NCBI GenBank assembly: GCA_021234155.1
Contig: JAJEKV010000063.1
Span: forward strand, 370,001-434,000
DNA length: 64,000 nucleotides
From: Isoetes taiwanensis
Lineage: Eukaryota > Streptophyta > Lycopodiopsida > Isoetales > Isoetaceae
Reading direction: 5' to 3'
This document shows positions 1-13,313 of the stretch, piece by piece (the stretch's first letter is position 1; every line of letters begins with the position of its first letter). Under the pieces are notes generated by a model. The model was not told the DNA's origin. It worked only from the letters and a program-made list of their open reading frames with translations, and ran no database searches. The translations under genes were made by a program, and so were the position numbers.

Positions 1-1626
1 TTTTGCAAAGAGGCCCAACAATCTTTAGAATCTGCTTTGTGCAAATGTAATCCCATGCAAGCAACAAAACCATCTGCAAACTCCTGGATAAGCCAAGCCA
101 AGTCGCTTCAAATCCATCCTCACGCACATTAGGACAATCATTTAAAAGACACTCAGTTTCCTTCCCTTGGCAATACCGCAAACCCTACTAAAGCCGGCCG
201 GAACATGACTGTTTTGACATGGAAAAACGTAAATCAAAAGATGGGCATGTACCATACACCATCAAAAGATCCTGGAGAGAGCTTTCCAAAGCAATAAGCC
301 TTACCCGAAACGGAGTCCTCGATCAAAAGTTATGCTAGAAACTATGTTGCCGTGAAAAAGCTACGCCACATGGTGCCTAGGGTTTTCCGTATGGGTAAAG
401 GTTCTATCTTTTTTCTTTTTGATTTTATTTCTATTTTTATTTTTTACTTTTTGAAAAGGACTTTATTGTAAGCCATTCAATCTCGCCTTTTAAAGAAGGC
501 TTTTGTTGTAAGCCCTTTGATTCTTGACCATTAAGAAAGGAGAAAAAAAAATTAGCACAAGTTGCATGCAAATACCGCACACTCTAGATGTACCAATTAA
601 TACACCTCATGTAATATCGCCCACCAAATCATATAAAACCATTGAAAAAAAGTGTACAAAAATACAAAAAGAAACCCCCAAGTATTATGCTAGATATTCT
701 TATGGAGGCAACTTGCAAGAAAAAACCTGGTTGCAAAGTGATCGTCGACAAAGTAGAACGGTATATGTTATGATTAATTCAGCATGCCAACAATTTCTTT
801 TGCTTTGATACATGCCGTACTCGGTGTGCTCGTAATAGCTAATAAATATATTTATTCTTTCTCATGCCGATGCGATATTGTCTCAAGTAAATAGTTATGT
901 TCTAGCAAGTACAAGGCAAACCATTTCCTATAAATAGATTCCAAAATGTTTCTTTTGTATAGAAAGGATGGTCCGTATATCCGTGTTCTTCCGGTCTTGA
1001 AAATGAGCCCAACGAAACTATAGAAGATGAATTGGATAAGCAACTATTTTAGCAGGAAAAGTATAGTACATGTAAAAAAATTGCTTTGAGAAGATATTGC
1101 TATAAAGGAGCACACTATGGTGGGTGCATGCATTCGTATGGAATTGTTGTGGACTCCATTTGTTCTTTGAATGTTGGCGGCCCGCAAGAAAAAGTTTTTC
1201 AGCTATTGCAAAGTGATATGCAAAGTAGACCTGGCATGAGATAATTACTTCAAAGATGACAACAATATTTTTTTACATTACAAGAAATAGTGATATATGC
1301 CAATGATACCCAGGTGCATTGTAATAAACTTTCTAATCCCTCATCATGCTCAAGTAACTAATGATGCTTTATTAAGCACGAGGTGACCATTTCCTAAAAA
1401 TAAATAGATTATAAAATGTTGCTTGTGTACGAGTATGGGCAAATAGCAGTGTGGTTATTGTGGCTCCTTGTGGTCATGGAAATACAATTGGTGTTCTCTT
1501 TCAATCTGCTACGATGAGGGGCTTGGCTCCCCATTAACAAAAAGTGGCAGATTTAAGGCTAGATGCACACAATTGGCAAATATCTTACATCTCGATGGTG
1601 GTATTGGAGCAATGATTTTGACACAA
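1..1626. other. Intergenic spacer, no gene recognised
   Basis: AT-rich sequence with only short open frames (up to about 94 codons) that lack family motifs, low-complexity translation aside. I see no splice-bounded exon, RNA gene or element terminus that I can support. It may be old repeat decay. Confidence 0.6.
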
Positions 1627-1686
1627 AGAATAGAATAATAGAATAGAATAGAATAGAATAGAATAGAATAGAATAGAATAGAATAG
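1627..1686. repeat. (TAGAA)n microsatellite
   Basis: About eleven consecutive TAGAA/GAATA pentamers, starting slightly imperfect and ending in GAATAG. A similar pentamer run on the opposite strand, (ATTCT)n, lies at 47174-47200. Confidence 0.95.
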
Positions 1687-2545
1687 TTTTTTTAATCCAC
1701 CTTTAGACCAATAGGTCATGGGACCCATAATGGGCTAGTACAATCATTACTACTAGGATTAAAAAAGGTTTCGCCAAAAGGTTTCAAGGGAAAAAAACTT
1801 TGCAGAATGATGATACTAGACAAGCAGATAATGACTACCGAGGGCTCGCGAATTAAGCACGCTTATCTAGAACCTCAAGTATATATAATGCCAAGTCATG
1901 CAATGACATGGTGCCCTCCAAGAAGTTGTGCGGAATGGAATGCTAAGGGTCAAAAAATGATTCCCACTATCTCAAAAGCAGGCAACCTTAAGAGTATGGC
2001 TTCATCTTCAATAACCTCAGAATCGGAAATAGGCACATAGTCTCCACAAGAATTCGCGCCGCCTCCCATCTACCCTCGGGTGCTACCACGTGCAATAGCT
2101 ACAAGCTTGTTCCTCGACAAATGAAGCAAGCAAATAAGCTTAACCCCGTGCCAAGGTGGATTTATGTGTGCATGATAATGACATGTGTGCATGATAAGAG
2201 GGTGAGACATAGAAGAGGGCATCTATATAAGTTCAAATTTGAAGGCATAAGATTTTTTTTTCCCCGCCTCGACATATGCCATGCCGTAAAAAATGTCAAA
2301 ATACATTATCACTTTGTGGAAATTTTCTACCATAGAGCCCCTCATTATGTTATTATGATAATAATTTATTATTGTGGACCGATCTACCCTTATTTATTAC
2401 CTTAAAAGATTTCTAGAACAAAAACGTGCAATTTATTTGTTGTCTTTCCATGTGGCACTTTGCATGACAAGTTTGCATGACATTGCAAAGGTGTGCCCCT
2501 TCTAGACAATACGGGCAAATACTTAGGTAGAACAAAAATAACTGT
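1687..2545. other. Spacer, no gene recognised
   Basis: Two short frames occur on the plus strand (1807-2040 and 2121-2405) but neither has a recognisable domain or plausible codon bias. Nothing else is visible. Confidence 0.55.
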
Positions 2546-2773
2546 TTATATTATACATGCACTTTTTACATAATATTTTTATTTCTATACTTGCATAGGT
2601 CGAGATGCAATGTCCTCTTTGCATTTGTCAAAACGAGAATAATCTTTTTTTTGGCCGCGGCACATAATAATCATTATATTATACATGCAACTTTTACATA
2701 ATATTTTTATTTCTATACTTTGTATAGGTCGAGATGCAATGTCCCTTTTGCATTTATCAAAACGAGAATAATC
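2546..2773. repeat. Imperfect tandem duplication, two units of about 100 bp
   Basis: Unit one (2546-2644) and unit two (2674-2773) share the same order of blocks: TTATATTATACATGCA, ACATAATATTTTTATTTC, AGGTCGAGATGCAATGTCC and CAAAACGAGAATAATC. They are offset by 128 bp and separated by about 29 bp. Differences are single substitutions and one or two small indels, so the duplication is moderately old. Confidence 0.9.
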
Positions 2774-3749
2774 TCTTTTCATTAAGACATGCCCATAAAG
2801 CATATTGTCGTATGAGGGCATTTTATTATGAGCTGCATGAAATAGGGTTTTGTCTTCTCGTGAATAACATCATACTAACACATTTGGAATAAAAAAGCAA
2901 TGCCATGGGTTTTTGAATTAGATTGGCTTATGAGCAATATATTAGGGTTTGATTCCTTAAAATTGCAAAAAATATATTGGTAAGAATTAGTGAGGCCCAT
3001 GACATCTCTCATTTAATATCACAAATTTGAAGTTTTTAAAGCCTTTTATATTACTTTTAGAGCAACTTTTCATATTCTCTACATGTTTAAAAGTTATTGT
3101 GGGTGTTTCTCAACAGAATTACAGATTCAACAAAGTTGGATAGAAGTACCATTGATAGTTTTGTGTTTGATATATTTTGCTAGAGTGTATATATTGTACA
3201 AGTTTTGTTTCAATTTTATGGATCAAGGCAAGAATCTATGGCTTTTTATTTTTCCAGGATATGGACAAGAGAGGGTTACAAATGGAGAAAAAGAATATAG
3301 GATATATTGAGTTTAATTATTGCATTGTCACATAACCTTGCTTGGCAACATAAATCAAAATGTTAAACCAAAATGCTTTACAATCCAAAGACATATTGGT
3401 TATCTCTACATGTTCCAACATAAGCCACTTTTCAAAATAAAAATGTCATAATAAATGTGCCACATTAATACCTAAATACATCGTGCTTCAAAATCCTCAA
3501 CAACTCTAACTTATAATTTTAGGCTTTGAAATCCCCAATAGCTCTAATCGATAATTTGCTAGTAAATGTTATGCTCCATCGGTTTTGAATATAAGCTAAT
3601 GATTATTTGTCAATTTTGACAAAAAAACCACAAACCGGAAAATAAGGATTGACAGAAATTTAAAAGACTAACTCCTATTTTTCGATGCCCGCACATACAT
3701 TACTATCCCACTCTTCATGTACAACATGGGAACGCCCAACCTAAGGTGG
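2774..3749. other. Spacer, no gene recognised
   Basis: AT-rich DNA with one 75-codon frame at 3083-3310 that has no recognisable motif. No element termini are seen. Confidence 0.5.
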
Positions 3750-4175
3750 GCAATTTTCTATATGGATATAATTCCTAAAACCATAGACCATATCCCCAAA
3801 TAATTGAATGGGTTATTACAAAAAAAAAAAAAAAAAAAAAAAAAGCATAGCTTGAAGATAAAAAATAATCACATTAGCTCACCGTTAGATTGGTTAAAGT
3901 AGTCTTATTAGGACATTGAGTTATTTTGGTAGAGGTTCAAACCTCGTGATTTCATATTCCAAAACCTTAGATGAAGTCGATAGATGCCTCGGATATTCCA
4001 TCAAAACCTTAGGCAAACTCGTATTTGACATTTCAAAATCATAGGCTTCCCAATCATAAAATGATCATAAGCAAAATGAGAGGTGCCCAGAGGCTCCAAC
4101 ATGCGCCTGGGTCGAGGATCAAGGATCCGACGACCGTGATAGTCCGTAGGTGCATCTCGCTTAGAATATGTAGCA
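3750..4175 (+). mobile_element. tRNA-derived SINE, copy 1
   Basis: Related to the dimer at 48100-48950. Internal RNA polymerase III promoter-like blocks are visible: an A-box-like TAGCTCACCGT at 3875 and a B-box-like GGTTCAAACC at 3934, about 60 bp apart as in a tRNA. The 3' body carries the shared blocks TTCCATCAAAACCTTAGGCA and ATCATAGG. A run of about 25 A lies just upstream of the A box (3819-3844). This copy is the most diverged of the three. The boundaries are set by where similarity to the other copies fades. Confidence 0.7.
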
Positions 4176-5336
4176 TATGTGAATTAATTTCGCGTAAAAA
4201 TTTCTCACAAATCAATGGCAAAAGCTTCAAAATCTCTTGCAAATATCGAAAATTGAATCAATGCTTGTGAATTGATGCCCCGGACAATCAAATTATAAAC
4301 GATGGCAAAGCTTCAAAAAATCTCTTGCAAATAGTAAAATTGAAACAATGCTTTGTGGATTGGTGCTTGCAAAATCGCTGGTTCTATCTCAATCAAGTCC
4401 GAGAATTGTTTGCAGTTATGACAATACTTGAATTCTAAGTCCGTGGAATCCAAATTGTCAAGCTTCCAAATTCATTTTGCAAATTGCATTCGTATGTCAG
4501 AAAATTGATGGAGTTGCCGAAAAACTAATCGACTGATGGGGAATCGATGATTGAATCATCGAACCGATGGAAAAATTGAATTGACCGATTGAATTGCTAG
4601 TCCTCTCAGATAGGGGTAATTGTCAGCTTGGAGGAACATCCAAAGGCACCTGCTTCTTTCTATAAAAATAGCAAGAGCCAAAATGATATATTGCAAAAAG
4701 GGCTTTATATAAAATATGAAAAAATACAAGGGCATTTGGTGATATACCAACCTCTATATGTGCAAATATGTTGACCAAGGACATTCAAGAAATTTATAAA
4801 AGGTTAATGGTATATGGTGAAATTTGTCATTTACCTCCCTTTCAGTTCAAACCTTTTTCTTGGCAATTTTGGGAGAGAAAACGGCCAGATCCATCTAATT
4901 GACACCTCACCATCTTCCTCGAAAAGTGCTAGCCTTGTAGGGGCTAGCAATCCATTGAAACTAGCATGCAAAGATCTACATATGGATATCAAAATCTTTG
5001 CAATATTGAAGCAGAAGATATATTAATTCTCGGGTTTTCTAATTGGCTCTCCAAATTGATCGTGGAATTCACTAATTTCGTGAGGTCTCTTCCCTTATCA
5101 AAATTTTCAAATTGAATGCTCCTTTGTTCCCCGGTGTGAAGAATTCGAGATACAAATTGTTGATTCTTGGCTTGAAGAATACCTTGGAACCGTAAACATT
5201 GAGGCTACAAAAGATCTATTCGAGCTTTTGTGAGCATTTGGATACAAAAATCACCTGTCAAAATGTATTCCAACCCGAATTGGTCAATTCATGCTTCTCA
5301 ATTTGACAATCATGGCATTGAGGATGAAATCCAGTT
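4176..5336. other. Spacer upstream of LINE
   Basis: Repetitive-looking AT-rich DNA; the phrase CTCTTGCAAAT.G.AAAATTGAA recurs at about 4230 and 4320. It may include LINE 5' untranslated sequence near the right end. No gene is supported. Confidence 0.5.
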
Positions 5337-5465
5337 TTGTCCATTATAGATAGGAACTTTTTCTCTTCTTTTAGTCCAATTTCCCTTTTTCTGCCATCAT
5401 TTCCCCTTTTGCCTTTCTCTCTGCGTTCAAACTACCCTTTGTTGTTTTCATCTGAGCTTTTTCAA

Positions 5466-8004
5466 ATGGACAAAAAAAATAGCTTTAACCCTAAATTTCT
5501 TCCTCTGCTTCACTCCTTTTCTGCTTTGGCGCCTTCGGATCGATCTGCACTCCTCAACAAGTTAAGCTCCTTCCATAAAAATCCTAAAGATTTTATTCTT
5601 TTTGGCAATTTCGCTAACATTGCAGATCAAAGCCAGGAAATGGATCCCAAAACCTTTAAAACTCCAGTGTGGGATAATTTCTCAAAGGATCCTGACATGT
5701 GGGGTCGTGTTCCTTTGATTGATCCAGTCTCTCAAATCCCTGTTCCTTATGGGGTTCCCAAGCCAAATGCTGAGATCCAACCAGACGATACTTATGATGT
5801 TTGCTTTTGACTCGAACCCGCCAATAGAAAGGAGAAAACAAAATTATATCATGGTATTTCTCTTGATCTCCCATCCGCTCATTCAAAAATTCTTCTCTTC
5901 AGAATCTTCTTTGTTCTTATAAAGGTCACCAAGTCTTGCTTACAATTAGACAAATTATGGGCCTTTTGTCTTAATCTTCAAAAAGGGGTCCTCATTAATG
6001 CCATAATGATAGAATGTGGCAGTCAAAGAACAGCAAACTACTTTCTCAAACTTGGCACCCTTACCTTCGAGTCCTATCATATGACTTTCCTAAAATGAGA
6101 CCCTAAATTGAGCTCGAAAGCATGCAAAATTTCGCGGTGGCTTCCACTACATTGCGTGGATTAAACCCAATTTATCGAATGAGGAATGTTTCAATCTTCT
6201 CGCTTAACTCTATTGGCACATATATCTGCACCGATTATTCCCTTCCGGATCCCCAAGAGCTTTTATTCAACTTGACTTATCCAAAAATATTCCTACCTCC
6301 ATTCCTTTTCTCGATGCCTTTGGCCAAAGTTCTTGTCTATATTTGAGATGGTCTCCGTTTACCTCCTCAATGCCAAAATTGTCCAAGAGGCATTTCGGGT
6401 ACAATGAATGTTCTGGAACTCAAGTTCGAAGTCCGATACTAATATGGTATCTCAATTGATAACACCAACAAATCTGTAAACAAATAGATTTAAAGGTGTG
6501 CATATATCCGAGAAGTCGAACTTCACCATGACCTAATTTAGAAGTCAACAGGGTCGATCACAATTGGCACGAGTCAATGGCAGCAAAGAAAAGAATCGTA
6601 AATAACCAACTTAAAAATTGTCTTTTGCACCTCAAATGAGGGATGTCCATGGAAATTACCTTATACTCAAAAGGCAAACCTTGACAAGGATAACCGCCGA
6701 ATTAAAGTTTTGCAAAATTATGAAAGGAATAGAGACAAAGGGAAAGCTCCTGTTCAACATGTTGACTCATCAACAGATAATCTCCACAATGTTCTGAACA
6801 ATGTGATGGCTGAGGCTAGGCAAAACACTCTCAACTTTTCTGGACACCTAGCTCAAGCCAAAGGTAAGAGTGTTCCATTACTTAATAAAGGCCATGCAAG
6901 TCAGAAACCAGCCACTCTCAAAGGCTTGAAGATATGTGATCAAATATTGACAGACAATTACACCATTAATGCTCAGGAAGTTTCTAAAAAGATATGTTCC
7001 ACGAATTCAATACCTGTGCACAATGCCTCACAGGGCATGCACAATGGTACCAGTCAACTCACCACAAAGCCCGCAGCTTTGTAAATCTCGTGATACTTCA
7101 TCAACAGACAAATTTAAAAGTACAGTTCAACTGGCTCCACAAATCATGAACTGCTACAAAAGAATCAGATCAAATAGCACCAGCGAATGGACTCTCAAAC
7201 TTCCAAGTCCAACCTGAAGCTGAGACTAATTTGGTGGACAAGATTGATTGTTTCAATCAATTCCAGGTACTTGCTAGTTTGAATGTTGAACAAAATGTAG
7301 ACTTGTTATTGAGCAACATAGCAGATAAAATTGGTCATGAAAATCCTTCATTTCCCATTATAAACACTTCTGACTGTCAGTTGCCATTTGTTGACTATTT
7401 AATTGACCTTGATAAAATACCTTCTTCCATACCAAACACCCCCTCTCCCATTTCTAAGGAAATTGCAGACCAATTGGCAACCCTAGAAGATGGTTTGCTA
7501 CTTGTCTCCAACAGTCAAGACATGCAAACTGCCAATGTCAGTTCTCTTATTTCCACAACTGAAGATGATATGGTTCAAGAGACACCAGACCAAGTTAGAG
7601 ATACAGTTTCGGAAGAGGGCTCTGATGGCACCTGGCACTGCCTGGATACAGCAAACTTGGACAACTCTAATGCAGAGAACAATGAAGATGCTTCAAAAAG
7701 GCAAGTACCTCTCTATTATAACTCAAGTGAAATTGATGACCTAGAGGATTCTTTGAATATGTTTGAATTCGTCCCTGGTGGATGTTCTGACAATGATAGT
7801 GAGAGTGACCTAAACATTTCCCATGGCACTAATAAGCCAAATTCTGGTTCCAAATCTAAAAGAAAAAAGAAGACCTCATCCAAGCCAGATATTCAACCTG
7901 TATTCACAAAACTCCTGCTGGAAATACAAGAAGCAAGAAGAATAGGAGAAATAGATAATTTCCTCTATTTTCTATTCACTCTGAATTATTCTTCATCTTT
8001 ATGA
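5466..8004 (+). pseudogene. LINE A ORF1 (nucleic-acid-binding protein), broken
   Basis: L1 ORF1 proteins bind the element RNA and form the RNP. The first preserved block (5466-5810) begins MDKKNSFNPK and reads about 115 codons to a stop. The middle (5811-6700) is shifted and stop-ridden; a cysteine-containing piece near 6370 may be the remnant of the zinc knuckle. Two more blocks follow, 6710-7084 and 7231-8004. The last is an open 257 codons, acidic, ending with a basic SKSKRKKKTSSK stretch that could be a nuclear or RNA-binding patch. The ORF1 stop TGA overlaps the ORF2 start in ATGA at 8001-8004. Confidence 0.75.
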
Positions 8005-11000
8005 AGATAATTACTTGGAATGTTAGGGGGATCAAAGGCCCTATCAAGAGAAGGAGAGCCATCTCTTAGCTCAGAACTTATAAGTCTGACATTATTTTGC
8101 TCGTGAAACCAAATTGCCAAAATTTGAGAGCTCAAATTTATCTCGAGTGGATATACCCGGTTCTTCTTCCATTTGGATTGAAGCCAATGGTACTAGTGGG
8201 GGATTAGCCATTATATGGAAATCTTTGACTCCACGCCTCCTTCTATAATAGCCCAAGTAGATGTTTGGCAAGTCGTTATTTTTAAAATTAACAATTCCAA
8301 TTTTGGAGTTGTTAATGTTTATGCTCCCACTTGCCCAAGGAGAGAGAATATATTTGGCCCGAAATCAACTCTTGGATCTCTTCTCATTGGGTTGTCTCCG
8401 GAGATTTTAATAATACTCCAAACCGATATGAAGTTAGGTAACAAAATTAATATGTCCACTAATGAGAGTTAATTGGGATTCTTTAATCTCTCGATACCAA
8501 TCTCATTCATGTTCCTTCTTCAACTCGCAAAACTTTACTTGGACAAATAAGCAAAAACTCCAAAAAGAGTTTATCGTGCCTTAGATGTGTTTTTATGTCT
8601 CAAATTCTTCGTGGGTCATTTTGGGATAATTGTTATGTGATTAGTGATGGGGCCATCTCCATTTCTGACCCATCGACCTCAATTTCTTCACACTACTCAC
8701 TTGCTAAATTTGCCTAAAGATGGGAACACTCCATTCAAATTTAATTGCTCCCTCCTCCACAATGAGCAATTACGTCTAGACTTCAAGAATTTCTATCCGA
8801 TATTCAAAATGGGCAAAATGACCTTAATATTCCCTATGGCTCCCAATCTATGAAAACTTTTACTCCAAGCTCAAGCAGATCAAATCTTGGATTAAGAACT
8901 GGTCAAAGTCCACTTTTAAGAAGAGATCTAGACATAAGGACAATCTTCTTGCTCAAATGAGGGATATTAGAACTCAACCTGAGAATGATCCTCATAATGC
9001 TAATCTTCAAATTGGGAGGAGATCTTAGAGAACCAAATTAAATCTATTGAAGAGTTTGAGGCCAAGAGCTATGCTATTAAATGCAAAATCAAATATAACA
9101 AGGAAATGGATATAGGTAGCTCTAAATTTTTCTATAGGACCCGCCGAAATAGAATGCTAAATAACTTGATTGTGCAAGTCCACCGAGAATGGCATTACCA
9201 TTGACACCCCTTCGAGATTAAGAAATACTTTCATGGTCGTGATGCTCTCTCTTCGAAAAGCCCGCTCAGCCTCGATATTTCCTTAAAGAGGCCGAGTTCA
9301 CTTCCTTGATAAACCGATTATTCCAATTAATCAAAGCCTTATGGATGATTCAATTGCTGCTCTCCCTCTCGATCTTGAAATCTACGGTGTCCTCATGAGC
9401 TTTAGTAAAGGGAAACCTCCAGGTCCCCGATGGCATCCCACCCGGAATTCTATTTGCATTTAGGGATTTATTAAAGGTGGATATTGTGAAGCTTGTTCAT
9501 GGCTTCGGATGGCGGACCATCTTCACTCTTCTATCTCTGGCTGGTTTCATCACTCTAATTCCTAAAGTTGATAAGCCTTGTCTTTTTTCTGATTAGAGAC
9601 CTATCTCTCTAACTAATTCCACTTACAAGATTTGTGCAAAGATCATTGCCAACAGAGTTAAGCCTTTCCTCCACATATTGACATTAAACAATCGCTTTTT
9701 GCCAAATAGATTTATTCTTGATAATTACATTATAGCTATGGAGGGATTGCATTGGAACAAAGTCTCCTCTCTCGAATGTGTTCTTCTCAAAATGGATTTT
9801 AAAAGGGCCTTCGATTCTGTCAACTGGAATTTTCTTGAGTTTGCTTTGACCAAGATTGGCTTCAACTCCAAAATCATTTTCCTTATCTTTGGTCTAAACT
9901 CCATGGCCAACTCCTATGTTCTTATTAATGGTTCACCATCCAATTTCTTCAAGCTTGCTAGAGGTGTCGCATGTGGTTGCCCTTTTTAGCTCCCTACTTA
10001 TTTCTAGTGGTGGCTGAATTGCTTACTAGGGCAGCTTGATTTTAATCGATTGTGGCAAAATTAAAGGTCTTGATCTCCCGACAATAAGGGCAGCTTTAAT
10101 TATCTCTCAATATGCATGACATGTTTGCTTTCTTAGACTCCAAACCCTGATAATATTGCCAATTTCCTAAGCATCATTGACTTATTCTCAGCTGCCTCTG
10201 AAATTTATTTGAATATTAATAAGAGTATTATCATTGGAGATTATAATCGAGACTCCTTATGTGGCATCAAAGTTCTGAATGAAATGCAAGCTACTAAGCT
10301 CCTTGGTATGCCTTTGTCTCTGAATCCTAACATAAAGGGGTTATGGGATCCTATTTTGCAGAGAATTAAGAAAAAGTTGAACATTTCTAGAAACACTCTT
10401 TCTCTGGCAGGTAGAACATTAATTGCAAATTTCGCGGCAAAGATCTCACATATACTTCTCCTCCTCTTCTAGTGGCCCCTAAATCTATTTACAATGAGCT
10501 AGAGAAGACTATTAGAAATTTTATCCGAATGGAAATCACTCATTAACCGGGACACTCTCACTCATCTAAAAAGTGAAGGAGGGTTAGGTTGCAAAAAATC
10601 AGATCTTCAAGCTTGTGCTTTAGGTGCCGTAAGTTCATTTGGAGAACTTTGGTCGGGTAATAATTCAATGGCCTCCATCTTCATTAGATATTGATCTCAT
10701 GTTCATATCTTCGAGGGCATCCTTCCATTAAACACTCTCCGCTGAGTCGGCTTTTTGCAATATTCATCCGGTAAAAACACATCTTCCTTATGCACAACTT
10801 AATCAAAGCTTGGAATGTTGTTCGAAACCGCTTTGAGGATCCCGATTTACAAGAGCATAATATGCAATCCTAGAATGGGACTCGCATGATGAAAACCGTC
10901 CCCGCTTAGACTTGCTTCTCATTCATCTCAGCATTTTCTACAATGGTGGATAGTGGGTAGCCGCACACATTAACTACCCATAAAAAATAAAGGGAAAATC

Positions 11001-12480
11001 CAATTATATCATTTGAACCCCAACAAAATACAATGCTAATAGAGATCTGGCTAGTGTACCGCCAAAAGCTTATCACCAGGATTAAAAAACCCGCCCTTCG
11101 GGTTTTCGAGGAAAAACCCTAGTGATAAGCCTTCGACGGGGCGGGACAAACGTAAGGCATAAAAATCGCCCCCCAAACCCACGAATGGAAAAGTCGAAAC
11201 AGATGTCAGCCGCTAACCCGCACCGCACATCACCAACAAAACAACAAGACAAAACAAACCTCCCGTGAGTGGAGGGTTGATTCTGCGCCACCACGATAAA
11301 AAATATAATAACAAAGAAGGGGGAGGGTGGGTTCAAAGAGAATAAGGTAATCACGAGAGAAGAGGAAGCGCCGATGAGATGTTGATGCGTAAACGCTTTA
11401 AAATAGCGAACTCCCAACCGAATGGGCATGCGCCGCTCGCATGCATGCAAAACATGCATGCTCGCCCCATTCTAGAATGGCGATCCGATGTCTCTGGATC
11501 GATGGGATCCTTTTTGGTCTGGGGGTTTCAAGGATTTGTGGATGGTAATATTTTGGCTTTCAAGCACCCAAAGACCTATAGGAAGTGGAGCTCCTATGGA
11601 ATCACTACTATCGTGAATCTATACAATAATGGTCACCTAATTACCTGACAAATTTAAGGAGGCTAATTCATGGCACCTCGACCGATAAAGTTATTTTCCT
11701 TCATTTCAAAAATATCCTTGCTCTTTGTACTAATTTGGATAACTGTGATAACAATTCTCGAAAAATCAATGGAATTAGTACATACAAGGTCGATGAAGGT
11801 TTATGCCAAAATTAATTACAAGGCCACTCCTGTCAAAGCTAGCATTAAATGGTCTATTTCTGCAGATGAGTGTAAAACCTTGTTCAGGAATATATGGAAT
11901 TCTTCTTCCCCCCAAAAGTCAATTACTTTATCTGGTTGATTGCTCAAAATAGTCTTCCTAATCTTGCCTCCTTATCCAAGAGAAACCCAAATATTGTGCC
12001 AGCATGCCAATCTAATTGCTCTGAAGATGAAACTTTGCAGCATATTTTTAATTGTCCTAAATTGGTGACTTTCTGGAATTGGTTTTATAGTAAATTTGAT
12101 CATTATTTCAATGTCAATAATCGAGGTAATTTGCTAAAGTGTATCCAAAATAATGATGCTTTCAAAAATACTGTGATGTTCACTGCTCTCTGGAATATTT
12201 GGAAATCCAGAAATAGGATTATTCATGGTCATAAGAAATTCTCAATTTTCTGGATCAAGATGAGTTTCCAATTAGACTTAGAAGCTTATGTAACTGCTCA
12301 CAAAAGTAAATTTGCTGACTCTTATGACGCCAATTGGGATCAAATTGGTAAATTCTTTAGTGGATTTAATATCTTTGTTTCAAATCGCATGTTGTCAATT
12401 CTAATGCTCCTTTCTCTCGATCTTTTGATAGAATATCTTGAATTTCTCAAAGGGGAGGGCAGAATAAATTTGACTCATGC
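8001..12480 (+). pseudogene. LINE A ORF2 (AP-endonuclease / reverse transcriptase), broken
   Basis: ORF2 nicks the target and reverse-transcribes the element RNA. The ATG at 8001 is followed by KIITWNVRGIKGP, but an in-frame TAG stops it about 22 codons in. Endonuclease remnants run to about 8560 (VNVYAPTCP, VVSGDFNNTP). Reverse transcriptase remnants run from about 9400 (KGKPPGPDGIP) to 10470. The catalytic block that should read YADD, near 10110, is disrupted to QYA-stop by a small deletion. The 3' part (11870-12360) keeps FPPKVNYFIWLIAQNSLP and a Cys/His cluster typical of the zf-RVT domain, then NIWKSRNRIIHGHK. Confidence 0.85.
10950..11480. other. Foreign insert within LINE A ORF2, with stem-loop
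   Basis: LINE similarity is lost here and resumes by about 11700. The block is locally more GC-rich and shows nested inverted repeats: GCTTATCAC (11068-11076) with GTGATAAGC (11122-11130), and inside them AAACCCG with CGGGTTT around an 11-bp centre. The 125-codon minus-strand frame crossing it (11082-11459) has no recognisable domain. It may be a small non-autonomous insertion; the termini are not defined. Confidence 0.45.
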
Positions 12481-13312
12481 CGAGCTATCATGAAGCCACT
12501 TTGTATTACAATAGCACTGGGGTTACAGATCTGCAGCCACCGGGCGGGTGCATCGATGATGATATCAAGTTATATGAGGTCGAGAGAAATAGCAATGAAA
12601 ACTCATGGGCGGGATTTATTGCGTGGAGGTTGTGCGATGTACCGTCTATTCAACTTCTTGTTCATGTATTATTATTCCTTTGACAGATAGGCGCTTGAGT
12701 AGGTACGAGAGTTGTATTACTCACATAAGATGTTAGCGGATCTTTATGGTACCCCATCGATCTTGATGGGTAAGGAGGACATCCATCACTTGCTCATGGA
12801 AAATGGATCTGAATACAGCAGTTACAAGTTTGGAACAGACAAAGGCTTCTATTGGGTGTACAACAAAATTTTCGACCAGATCATGCAACAATGAGTCTGC
12901 AATTTCCTACTGAGCCACTTCATACATCATCCCACCTTCCATACATTAGCTTTCAAATCATGAACCGGACAAATCTGCTGATGCTCAATAACTTGTCTTT
13001 TTTGTTTAACATCAGACTTTGGTACTTGGAAAGTTATAATGTTCTTGCAGGTTTCTTTGGATCTCATTGCTGGGCATCTCGGGCAGCATATATTGGAGCT
13101 TTCTTATAGGGGGCAAAGCAGAATTTTGTATACATTTTGACTAGTCTATTGGTCTGCTACTCTATTTTGAAGTGGTTGCTATATTTACTGCAACTACTAC
13201 TTTCTTTTTGGATCACTATACCAAATCTTTTGCTAATGTGGCAGTCTCTACTCCCATTAGTAAGACTATTGTATGGCTTTAATTAATTAATGGAAAAAAC
13301 ATCTCTCACCTT

Positions 13313-13313
<1 letters not shown>
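12481..13313. other. Possible exon remnants of an unrecognised host gene
   Basis: Several adjacent plus-strand frames look exon-like but change frame: one contains TDLQPPGGCIDDDIKLYEVE (12525-12590), another LYYSHKMLADLYGTPSILMG and FGTDKGFYWVYNKIFDQI (12712-12894). Near 13051 a possible acceptor (TTCTTGCAG) precedes VSLDLIAGHLGQHILELSY and a stop. I do not recognise the family. The region lies between LINE A and the first TA-tract element and may be a decayed gene or an unrelated retrocopy. Confidence 0.35.

Larger units (their letters stand above)
5337..12480 (+). mobile_element. Degenerate L1-type non-LTR retrotransposon (LINE A)
   Basis: The order ORF1, then AP-endonuclease, reverse transcriptase and RVT zinc-binding region is that of plant L1 elements. 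Recognisable pieces are ITWNVRGIKGP at the start of ORF2, NVYAPT, VVSGDFN, FTWTNKQ, KGKPPGPDGIP, ISLTNSTYKI, LKMDFKRAFDSVNWNFL and a terminal C..D.TLQHIFNC zinc-knuckle-like stretch. Many frameshifts and stops interrupt both ORFs, so the copy is dead. A foreign block interrupts ORF2 at about 10950-11480. No 3' poly(A) tail is seen; the element appears to run into unrelated sequence near 12480. It is AT-rich, unlike the GC-rich LINE at 50.4-54.8 kb. Confidence 0.88.

Noticed and set aside
11082-11459. 125-codon minus-strand protein
   Set aside because: Hydrophobic but no recognisable domain, overlaps the inverted-repeat insert, and lies within a dead LINE.
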